From Thermoanaerobaculum sp. (GTDB taxonomy: Bacteria; Acidobacteriota; Thermoanaerobaculia; Multivoradales; UBA5704), in assembly GCA_021154885.1 (NCBI GenBank), contig JAJKHS010000031.1, forward strand, positions 43,364 to 107,363: DNA of 64,000 nucleotides. The letters run 5' to 3'. Within the stretch, counting starts at the first letter, position 1; each line of letters opens with the position of its first letter. The position numbers and the translations under genes are program-made. Below are positions 1 to 37,574 of the stretch, piece after piece. The notes beneath the pieces are model-generated. The model was not told the origin of the DNA. It saw only the letters and a list, made by a program, of their open reading frames with translations, and did no database searches.

Positions 1-8928
<8,928 letters not shown>

Positions 8929-8932
<4 letters not shown>

Positions 8933-11900
8933 ACCTCTCCCGTCGAACGTCCTCTGTGTCGCACGGTCGTCTGCTTCAGCCGACGATTTTCGCGGGCTAC
9001 CGGGGTGATCCCCGGGAGCGCCGTGCTCAGGCCACCGGCCTTGACCCGCCCGATCTCGCCCGAGAGCCCCTCCACCGTAGGGGCGTCGAACAGGGTACGG
9101 AGCGGGAGGTCCACGGCGAAGGCCTCGCGTACCCGGGCGATAACACGCGTGGCCAGCAGCGAATGCCCCCCCAGATCGAAGAAGTTGTCGTGGATCCCCA
9201 CCCGCTCGATCCCCAGCATGTCGGCCCAGATGGCCGCCAGGACCTCTTCCTCCGCCGTGCCGGGCGCGACGAAGCCATCGTCGAGGTCGGGGCGGACCCG
9301 CTCGGGCTCGGGCAGGGCGCGGCGGTCGACCTTGCCCTGGGGAGTGCGCGGCAGGCGCTCCAGAGGCATGAAGCTCGCGGGAACCATGTGCTCCGGCAGC
9401 TTCGTCAGGAGGAAACGGCGCAGCTCGCTCGTGGTCGGTGCCGGATCGCCTGCGGGCACCAGGTATCCCACCAGACGCTTGCCGTCGACGGCATCCGCCC
9501 AGGCCACCACGACGGCCGCGATCACACCCGGATGCTGGCTCAGCGCCACCTCGATCTCTTCCAGCTCCACCCGGAAACCGCGGACCTTGACCTGGTGATC
9601 GAGGCGGCCGAGGAACTCGAAGAGGCCTGCCGGCGTGCAGCGCGCGAGATCGCCGGTGCGGTACAACCGCGATCCGGGCTCGCCGCCGAACGGGTCGGGA
9701 ATGAATCGCGCGGCGGTCAGGTCGGGGCGGCCGAGATAGCCTCTCGCCAGGCTTCCACCCCCGATGGCGAGCTCGCCCGGGATGCCGATCGGCAGAGGCT
9801 CGAATCGGGGGTCGAGCACATGGACGCGAGCTCCGGTCAGCGGCCTTCCCAGCGGCAGGACGTTGGAGCCCGGCGCCGCAACGGGCTCGTCCGCCCGATA
9901 GGTGAGCACGCCCACCGTGGTCTCGGTGGGGCCGTAGTGATTGAGATAGATGCAGCCAGGGGACGACCGGCGGATCTCCTGCACCCGATCCCAGTACGAT
10001 GCCTCACCGCCGACCAGCAGCAGGCGCCGCGGCAGGATCCGCTCGCCGTAACCGCTCGCCATCAGCACGGCCAGGTGCGAAGGGGCGACCTTCAGGTAGT
10101 CGACCGGCTGGCGGCCGAGGAGGTCCGCCAGCGCCGCGGGCTCGCTCAGCCGCTCCGGGGTGATCAGGTGCAGGACCCCACCATGGCAGAGCGAGGCGAA
10201 GAGATAGGTGATCGGCGCGTCGACGGCGAGGCTCTGCTGCAGGGCGAACGAGGCCCCGGCCGGCGGCCCCAGGCGCTCCAGGATCCCGTGCAGATAGGCG
10301 CGGAGCTGAGAGTGCTGCCCGGCGACCCCCTTGGGCTCCCCGGTCGAGCCCGAGGTGTAGATGACGTACGCGAGGTGGTCTGGCGTCGCGCCGGCGACCG
10401 GATCGGCCTCGCTCTCGCGGTCGAGCCCCTCGCCGGCCGTCTCGATGCTCACCACCGCCACCCCCAGGCCGGCCAGGCGCCCGGCCAGGCCCTCCCGGGT
10501 GACCACTGCCGGCACGCGGGCGTCGGCGAGCAGGAAGGCGAGACGTTGCCGGGGGAGGGCCAGGTCGAGCCCGAGGTAGCCCCCGCCCGCCTTGTGGATG
10601 GCCAGCATGGCGACGACCATTTCGATCGAGGGCTCGATCAGGATCCCGGCCACCGTCTCCAGCCCGACGCCGAGCCGGCGCAGGCGATACGCCAGCCGGT
10701 TGGCGAGCCGGTTCAGCTCGGCGTAGCTCAACCGCCGGTCCTCGCACACCACCGCGGGCGCGTCGGGCGTGGCCGCGGCCTGCCGCTCGAAGAGCTGATG
10801 GACGCACAGGTCCCAGGATCCCGGTGAGCCGCCGTCGTTCCACTCGACGGTGAGCTGTTGCCGCTCGGCTTCGCCGAGCAGAGGAAGGTACGACAGGGGG
10901 AGCTCGGGATCGGCCATTGCCTGCTCCACGAGCCGGACCCAGTGCGCGCCCAGGCGGGCCACCGTGGGACGGTCGAAGAGGGCGGTGCGATAGCGCAGCA
11001 TCCCGCCCAGCCGCCCGTCCCCCTCCACGAGCGACAGGACCAGATCGAACTTCGTCGTCGCCACCTCCCCCTCGAGCAGCCGCAGCGTGAGGCCGGGCAG
11101 CTCCACGGGGGCTCCGCCGGCGTTCTCGAGGGCGAACACCACCTGGAAGAGCGGCGTGTGGCTGAGGCTGCGCTCCGGCCGCAGCTCCTCCACCAGCTTC
11201 TCGAACGGCAAATCCTGATGCGCCTGCGCCCCCAGGGCCGTCTCCCGCACGCGGCCGACCAGCTCACGTAAGCCCGGATCACCCTCCAGGTCGCCGCGCA
11301 TGACGAGAGTGTTGACGAAGAGGCCGATCAGGCCTTCGGTCTCCACATGGTGCCGGCCCGCGATGGGCGTGCCGACGGCGACCACCGGCTGGCCGGAGTA
11401 GCGCGAGAGGAGTGCCTCGAAGGTTGCCAGGAGCGTCATGAACAGGGTGACCCGCTGGTGACGGCTCCACTCCTTCAGCCCTTCGGCGAGGCCGGGCGGC
11501 CAGGACAGGCTCTCCGCGGCGCCCTCGAAGCTGGCCACGGGTCCGCGCGGCCGGTCGGTGGGAAGGTCGAGGACCGCCGGCACGCCCGCCAGGCGGTCCC
11601 GCCAATAGGCGAGCTGGCGCTGCAGGACCTCATCCCGCAGCCAGGATCGCTGCCAGGCCGCGAAGTCGGCGTACTGGACGGGCAGCTCCGGCAGGGGAGA
11701 GGAACGGCCGGTGGAGAAGGCGGAGTAGAGCTCCGCCAGCTCGCGCAGGAAGACCTGGATGGACCAGCCGTCGCTCGCGATGTGGTGCGTGGTGACCAGG
11801 GCGACGTGCTCCCGCTCGCCGAGCCGCAGGAGACGCAGGCGCAGCAGCGGCCCTGTCGCGAGGTCGAACGGCCGCTCCGCCTCCTCCCGCGCCAGGCGGG

Positions 11901-14900
11901 CGACCTCGGCAGCGCGCTCTGCCATGGGCTGATCGCTCAGGTCCAGCGGCCGCAGGTCGAAAGGCTCCGGAGGGTGGATCTCCGGGACCGGCCGGCCGGC
12001 GTCGACGCGGAAGGTCGTGCGCAGCACCTCGTGCCGGCGCGCGATCTCCCCCAGGACGGCTGCGAGGGCGGTGCCGTCCAACGGCCCGTCGAGCTGGAGC
12101 GCGGCGTGGACGTTGTAGGCCATGGTTCCGGGCTCGAGCTGCTCGAGAAACCACAGCCGCTCCTGGGCGAACGAGAGCTGCGGCTCCGCATCCCGCGGCA
12201 GGCGTGTGATGGGCGGAGGCACCAGCCCCGCCCCCGCCTGAGCCGCCTCGGCCACCGCTGCCGCCACCTCCGCCACCGTGGGACCGTCCAACAGACGACG
12301 CAGGGTCAGCTCCACCCCGAACGTCTCGCGCACCCGCGCCACGAGGCGGGTGGCGATCAGCGAGTGCCCGCCCAGCGTGAAGAAGTTGTCGTGCACTCCG
12401 ACGCGGTCGAGGCCGAGCACCTCGGTCCACGTGGCGGCCAGGAGCTCCTCGGCGGCGTTGCGCGGCGCCACGAACCCCTCTCCATCCGCCGCGCGCGAAC
12501 GCTCCGGCGCCGGCAGCGCCTTGCGGTCCAGCTTGCCATTGGCCGTCACCGGCATGGCGTCGAGGAAGACGAAGGCCGCGGGCACCATGTATTCGGGCAG
12601 CCGCTCCCGCAGGTGGACCCGCAGCTCCCCGGCTTCCACCGCCTCCTCCCGCGGCACCACGTAGGCCACCAGCCGCCGGTCCCCGGGCGCGTCCTCCCGC
12701 ACCAGCACCACCGTCTCGCGGACCTTCGGGTGCTCGCCCAGCGCCGTTTCGATCTCTCCCAGCTCGATGCGGAAACCCCGAACCTTGACCTGGGTGTCCA
12801 ACCGGCCCAGGAACTCCAGCAGGCCGTTGCCCCAGTACCGCGCCCGGTCTCCCGTCCGGTACAGCCGCGCTCCCCGCCCCTCGCCACAGCCGTCCGGCAC
12901 GAGTTTCCAGGCCGTCAGGGCGGGGTCCTGGAGATAGCCCAGGGCGAGACATTCGCCCCCGATGTAAAGGTCGCCCCCGACGCCGATCGGGCACGGGTCG
13001 AGGCTCCGGTCCAGCACGTGGTAGCGGGCGTTCTGGATGGGCCGGCCGTACGGGATGCTCGTCCAATCCCGCTCCACCTCCTCGACCGGGAACCGGTTCG
13101 ACCAGACCGTCGCCTCCGTGGCGCCTCCCAGCGCCACCACCCGGGCGCGCGGGAACGCTTTTCTCACCTCACCCGGGAGTCCCAGCGGCACCCAGTCGCC
13201 GCTGAGGAACACCAGGCGCAGAGGGCTGCGGCCCTCCGCCCGGGAGGCCCGGGAGAAGAACGGCACCAACTGCTGCAGGGCCGCCGGCGCCGAATCCCAA
13301 TAGGTGATCGCTTCCTCCTCCAGGGCGCGCACCAGCAACGCCGGATCCTGCAGCTCCGCTTCCGAGGCCACCCGCACCGATCCCCCTGCGGACAGCAGGC
13401 CGAAGACGTCGTAGACCGACAGATCGAAGCTCAGGGCGGTGACGAACAGCACCCGGTCCCCGGGGCCCATCCGGAAGCTCGCGTTGACCCATTCGATCAG
13501 GTTCACCACCGGCCGGTGCCGCACCATGACGCCCTTGGGCGTTCCCGTCGATCCCGAGGTGAAGATCACGTAGGCCAGGTCTTCCGGACCCGGCGGGGCC
13601 TGCGGCGTCGCCACGAGCCCGCGCCGGCTCTGCCGTCCCCAGAGACGCAGGCGGCCGTGCGCCGCGGGCTCGTGGTCCTCGACCAGCAGGAGGTGCTCGA
13701 GCCGTGGCAGGTCCAGCTCGGCCAGCGCCTCCACCCGCCGCCCCTGGGTCACCGCGCAACGGATCCCCAGCGTCGACAGGAGCCAGCTCACCCGCGCCGG
13801 TGGCAGGCTCACCTCCACCGGCACATAGGCCGCTCCGCTCTTCAGGATGCCCAGCAGAGCCGGCACCATCTCGGCGCACCGGTGCAGGTGCACCGCCACG
13901 AGGTCTCCCGGCCCGACCCCCAGCTCCCGGAGTTGGAGCGCCAGCCGGCTCGCCTCTTCCTCCACCTCGCGATAGCTCCAGATGGCTTCTCCGCACAGCA
14001 CCGCCACCGCCTCCGGCTGCTCGGCCGCCCGCTCTCCGATCGCGTCGAGGATCGAGCGGCTGCGGCCGTATGCAGAGGCCGTGTCGTTCCACTCCGTGAG
14101 GATCTGATGGCGCTCCGTGTCGGCCAAGAGGCGCAGATCCGAAAGCCGGGCGCCCGGGCTCAGAGACAGGCTCTCCAGGAGGGCCGTGAGGTGGCCGAGG
14201 AAACGGTGGATCGTCGCCCGTTCGAAGCGCCCGCTCTCGTAGCGCAGCTCCAGCGGGAGCTGCCGGGCGGGCCAGGAGCCCAGGCTCAGCGCGAAGTTCG
14301 TACGGTTGAAGAACTGGAAATCCGCATCCGCCTCGATGCCGGCGCCGAAGTCGCCGACCATCTCGTCCACCGGGAAGTTGTCGAAGACCACGAGGCTCTC
14401 GAACAGCGGCAGGCCCCGAGGCACGTCGCTCCAGCCCTGGATCTCGATCAGGGAGGTGTGCTGATGGAGCCGAAGCTCCGCCTGTCCATCCTGAAGCCCA
14501 CGGAGCCAGGGGACGACCGGAGCGCCGGGATCGATGACCACCCGGACCGGCAGAGTGTTGATGAACAGGCCGATCATGGACTCGACGCCCGCGAGCTCCG
14601 GCGGCCGCCCGGAATTGGTGGCTCCGAAGACCACGTCGGGCTCGCCGCTGTAGTGGTGGAGCAGCAGGGCCCAGGCCCCCTGCACCAGGGTGTTGAGTGT
14701 GAGGCGGTTCTGCCGCGCCAGCGTCCGCAGCCGGTCGGTGGTCTCGCCTCCCAGCCGGGCGGCCATATCGGCATGGGGTCTTTCCCCCGGTGGGTGAAGG
14801 CCCGGACGGAACGGCAGGGGCGTCGGCGCCGTGAAACCCTGGAGGGCCCGCGTCCAGACGGCCTGCCCCGCACGCGGATCCTGCGTCTGCAGCCAGCGGA

Positions 14901-17900
14901 TGTAGTCGCCGTACGGGCGGCTCGGGGCGAGGCCGGCCTCCCGGCCTTGCGCGAAGGCCTTGTAGAGCACGGAGACTTCGCTCAGCACCCGCGCCACCGA
15001 CCAGCCGTCGAGCACGACGTGGTGGAAGGTCCAGATCAGCTTGTAGACCGTCTCCGCCAGGCGCACCAGGGCGACGCGCACCAACGGTGCGCGTCCGAGA
15101 TCGAACCCCCGGCGGCGGTCGGCGGCCAGCCAGGCCTCCAACTGGTCCCGCTGCGCCTCCGGCCGAAGGTGGCGCCAATCCTCCTCCTGCCAGGGCAGCT
15201 CCGGATGCTGCTCCACGGCTTGGAGCGGCTCGTCCGACCCTGCCCAGCGGAAGCCGGTCCGCAGCGCCGCGTGCCGCGACACGACCCCCTCCCAGGCATG
15301 TCGAAAGGCGACAGCATCGAGGTCGCCCCGGAGGGTGTACACCGCCTGGTCGAGGTAGATGCCGGCTGCCGGGGCGAGCTGGGCGAAGAACAGCATGGCG
15401 CGCTGCATCCGCGAGGCGGGGTAGACGTCCTGCGCGGCTGCGGCGAAAGGAACGGCCGGAGCGAGCTCCACCGGTGCGGAAGGCGCCGCGGCCAGTGCGG
15501 CCAGCTCGGCGATCGTCTGGTGCTGGAAGACCTGTTGGGGCGTGAACGTCAGCCCCGCCTGGCTCGTCCGGGCGAGGACCTGGATGCTGACGATCGAATC
15601 CCCGCCCAGCTCGAAGAAGTTGTCGTGCACGCCCACGCGGTCCAGCTCGAGCACCTCGCCCCAGATCCGCGCCAGCGTCTCCTCGACGGGGGTCCGGGGC
15701 GCCACGAAGCGGCCCCCCCCGGCTTCCTCGTCCGGCGGTGGCAGAGCCCGGCGGTCGAGCTTGCCGTTGGTCGTCAGCGGCATTGCGTTGAGGAACACGT
15801 AGGCCGAGGGGTTCATCGGCTCGGGCAGGCGCTCGCGGACGAACCGGCGCAGGGCCGCGGCGTTCAGGTCGTAGCGCGACCGCAGGACCACGTAGGCGGC
15901 CAGGTGTTTCTTGCCTGCCGGCCGCTCGTAGACGGTCACCACCGCCTCGCGGATGCCGGCGTGGCTCTCGAGGACGGCCTCGATCTCCCCCAGCTCGATG
16001 CGAAAGCCCCGGAGCTTGATCTGGTGGTCCACCCGGCCGAGGAACTCGACGTGGTCCCCCGGGACGAAGCGGACGAGGTCGCCGGTGCGATAGAGGCGGG
16101 AGCCTCTTTCCGGGTCGAAGGGGTTCGGGATGAACCTCTCCGCGGTGGCTTCCGGATTTCCCAGATAGCCTCTCGACACGCCGCCGCCACCGACGTACAG
16201 CTCGCCCGGCACGCCGACCGGCACCGGCTCGAGCCGGCCATCGAGGACGTAGACGCGGCTGCCGGGAAGCGGAGCCCCGAGGGGGACACCGGCCGTCCCG
16301 GGAGCGCCGCGATCTGCCGCCGGGGCCGCCGGGCCGGTCATCACTCCGACGGTGGTCTCGGTCGGACCGTAGTGGTTGAGGATCTGAAGCTCCGGCGCCG
16401 ATTCCCGAATGTCGCGGACCAGGTCCCAGCCCAGAGCCTCGCCGCCGACGACGAGCCGGCGTTGCGGCAGGATCTCCTCGGGCCGCTCGTGCGACATCAA
16501 GGCCACCAGGTGAGAGGGGACGATCTTGAGGCAGTCGATCCGGTGGCGGCGGCAGTATTCGGCGAACGCGGCGGGATCGGACGCCCGCTCCTGGGAGATG
16601 AGGTGCAGCGTGCCGCCGGTGCAGAGGGCCGGGTAGATCGCCGTGTTGCCCAGGTCCGCCGCCAACGTCGAAACCGTGGCGAACGAGGCGCCGGACGGCA
16701 GGTCGAGCCGGCGCAGGATCCCCTCCAGATAGTGGAGCAGGTGCCGGTGCTCGATCGCCACCGCCTTCGGACGGCCCGTGGACCCTGACGTGAAGAGGAC
16801 GTAGGCCAGGTTCTCCGGCTCGGTGAGCGGGAGAGGGTCGGTCTCGCTTCGGGACGACAGCTCGGGGTCGCCGGGCAGGACGGTCGGGATGCCGGTGTCC
16901 GGAAGGCTGCCGCCGGCGGCCCCGAGGATCGCCTTCGCCCCGGCCTGCGCGAGCATGGCCGCCAGGCGCGCCGCGGGATACGCCGGATCGAGAGGCACGA
17001 AGGCGGCGCCGGACTTGAGGACCCCCAGCAGGGCCACGACGACGTCCAGCGAGCGTTCCAGGCCGATGGCGACGCGGTCCTCGGGGCCGATCCCCAGGGC
17101 GCGAAGGTGGTGGGCCAGGCGGTTGGCCCGCCGGTTCAGAGCGTCGTAGGTGACCGCATCGCCTTCGAACACCGCGGCCGTCGCCGCGGGCGTGAGCCGG
17201 ACCTGCCGCTCGAACCTCTCCTGGACGCTGCGGGCCGTCACGACGGGAGCTGCGGACGCGTTGAACGACACCAGCAGCCGGTCCCGCTCCTCGGGCCCCA
17301 GCAGATCCAACTCGGCGCAGGTCCGGCCGGGGTCCGCCAGCGCGTCCTGCAGCAAGGCGAGGAACCGCCGGGCGACTCCCCGCGCCGCGGGTTCGCTCAG
17401 CACGGCCGCGTCGTAGTGGAGATCGACGGTGAGCCCGTCGGGCCGCAGCAGGCAGTCGAGCTGCACCCTGAACGGCTCGAGGGCGATCCGGCGCTCGAGC
17501 AGGCGGCCGGGGCCGCCCCCCGGAGCTGCTGCCGTCCAGTCCTCGAAATCGAACCCCGCCGCATGGGACGCCGCCTCCCGGGAGTCGCGGCCTCCCTCCT
17601 CCCAATCGGCGTAGTCCTGCCACTCTGCGACCTCGGCCCGGGCGTCCGCCACCTGCCGCAGGACTTCATGGAAACGCTGCCGCGGATCGAAACGCCCGCG
17701 CACGGGCAACCAGCGCGCAAAGAGCCCCAGGGCGTCCGCCATCTCGGCGTGCCTTCTGCCGTCGAAGACGACGCCTGCCGAGGTCCGGTCGCCTCCTCCC
17801 AGGCGCCAGAGGAGGGTCATCCAGCCGCCCAGGAGGACGTCGGACAGCGTGACTCCGTGCGCCCGGGCGCAGCTTGCCAGCGCGGGCAGGTCGGGGGTCA

Positions 17901-18612
17901 GGTCGAGCCGCACCGAGCGGGGCTCGAAGCCACCCTCCGCCACGGCCGGCCGCTCTCCGGGAAGCGGCGGCAGATCGCCCCCGCCGAGTCCCTGCCGGCG
18001 CCAGAACGTACGGGCGGCGTCCACGTTCTCGTCCTCCGAATCGGCCCGGAACAACTCGTTCTGCCATGCGGACACGTCGGCATACTGGAGGGGTTCCTCC
18101 GACCGGGGAGTCCCCGGACCGCAGGCCCCCAGGAGCTCGAGCACGAGTTGGCGCAGGCTCCGGGAATCGGCGCAGAGGACGGGCAGGGTCACGACCAGGG
18201 CGTAGCGGTCCGGCCCGAGCCCGACGGCGAGCAGGCGCAGGAGGGGGCCGTGGGCCAGATCGGCCCCGGCATCGCGCTCGTCGTCCAGGAGCCGGCGCAG
18301 AGACGCCCCCTGATCCGCGGCAGGGAGGTCCGCCAGCGAGAGCTCCCGCCAGGCGGGCTCCAGGTGCTCGTGGACGACCTGGAAGGGCACCTTGACGCCC
18401 TGGCCCTCGGGACTCTGGAAGGTGGTGCGGAGGATCTCATGGCGGGCCACCACCCGTTGCGCCGCGTCCCGCAGCGCCGGAGGCCGGAGGCGGCCCTCGA
18501 TCGCAACCGCGCACTGCGCGGCCGCGCCGGACCCTCCGGCTCGCAACCAGAGCCGCCTCTGGAGGGGGGACAGCCGGAAACCCACGACGCTCGGGCTCGC
18601 CATCGGCTCCAT
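8929..18612 (-). CDS. Non-ribosomal peptide synthetase: interface-like domain, A-T of module 5, modules 6 and 7
   Basis: 3227 aa, second gene of the assembly line. The start lies 8 nt after the stop of the previous gene, with TGAGGT as ribosome site; an alternative Met is codon 4. Order with approximate residues: C-like domain without HHxxxDG (1-430), A5 (~605), T5 (FELGGDSI, ~1001), C6 (HHVVLDGWS, ~1198), A6 (~1682), T6 (~2081), C7 (HHIASDGWS, ~2277), A7 (~2752), T7 (~3148), then a short basic tail. Codes read by eye: A5 DLTKVGHVGK, Asp type; A6 DLYDFSLVWK, nearest the Cys code DLYNLSLIWK and carrying the SGDW and GGATEA motifs seen in Cys-type A domains; A7 DATKLGHVGK, Asp/Asn-like. A5 has no C domain of its own: the condensing domain is the last C of the upstream protein. 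C6 looks like a DCL domain although no E domain precedes it. The protein should add hydroxy-Asp, a Cys-like residue and Asx. Confidence 0.94.
17290..18612 (-). other. Interface-like condensation-family domain (non-catalytic), N-terminus of second NRPS
   Basis: Residues 1 to about 430 have the fold signature of a C domain: an N-terminal LSPLQRRLWL motif, a central region, and a C-terminal lobe with an LLWRL motif near residue 270. Where a C domain has HHxxxDG, this one reads LPVLCADSRS (around residue 142), so both His residues are absent and condensation is not expected. Known background: such inactive C-family 'interface' domains sit directly before Asp-activating A domains in siderophore NRPSs and recruit an Asp beta-hydroxylase. 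Here it directly precedes A5, which carries an Asp-type code, and the preceding gene ends in a non-heme iron dioxygenase domain. Recruitment of that dioxygenase is an inference from context. Confidence 0.7.
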
Positions 18613-18620
18613 GGGCGACC

Positions 18621-37268
<18,648 letters not shown>

Positions 37269-37283
37269 GCGATCCTCTGTGGC

Positions 37284-37362
37284 CCTTGAATCCCTAACCC
37301 CTGGAGTGTAGGATCGCCGAGAATACAGGATTTCTCCAGAGCGGCTCGATCCCTACGTTCCC
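37284..37362 (+). repeat. Direct repeat copy A of promoter/leader block
   Basis: About 79 bp, matching a second copy at 37443-37524 over most of its length. Shared landmarks in order: CTTGAATCC, a GAGT then TAGGATCG, GA(G/A)(G/A)ATACAGGA, a TCC, then TACGTTCC at the end. The same TACGTTCCC followed by CAAC...ATGC occurs once more between the copies (around 37411-37433). No coding potential is seen. The copies lie in the 306-bp gap between the giant NRPS gene and the permease gene. The middle of the gap (37370-37440) is distinctly AT-rich. Confidence 0.8.
37286..37314 (+). promoter_or_regulatory. Putative sigma-70-type promoter in repeat copy A
   Basis: TTGAAT (37286-37291), 17-nt spacer, TAGGAT (37309-37314), reading toward the permease. 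The same boxes and the same 17-nt spacing recur in copy B although the spacer bases differ, which supports function. Because it also lies just upstream of the NRPS start on the other strand, transcription from it could interfere with NRPS initiation. Confidence 0.5.
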
Positions 37363-37442
37363 GTTCATTACCAACTCATGCATCAGCGTTAATTAAGAAC
37401 ATTCACGTTACGTTCCCATTATCTGCAACATGCGCTCCCTGG

Positions 37443-37524
37443 TACTCTTGAATCCCCACACCCTTGAGTATAGGATCGATGAGGATACAGGAGTTATCCG
37501 GACCGGATCAACCTCTACGTTCCT
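37443..37524 (+). repeat. Direct repeat copy B of promoter/leader block
   Basis: Second copy of the block at 37284-37362, same orientation, offset by about 160 bp. The region conserved past the -10 box (ATACAGGA ... TACGTTCC) suggests that a transcribed leader was duplicated along with the promoter. Copy B ends about 50 bp before the permease start codon. Confidence 0.8.
37448..37476 (+). promoter_or_regulatory. Putative sigma-70-type promoter in repeat copy B (permease promoter)
   Basis: TTGAAT (37448-37453), 17-nt spacer, TAGGAT (37471-37476), about 100 nt before the permease ATG, so a leader of roughly 90 nt is expected. No confident promoter could be assigned to the divergent NRPS gene. 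Confidence 0.55.
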
Positions 37525-37574
37525 ACAGCAGCCCGTACTCTCCTGAACCATAACTCTTCGAGGAAATCATCGGA

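Noticed and set aside
12540..15400. Heterocyclisation module for the Cys-like residue
   Set aside because: C6 has a normal HHVVLDGWS motif, not the DxxxxD motif of cyclisation domains.
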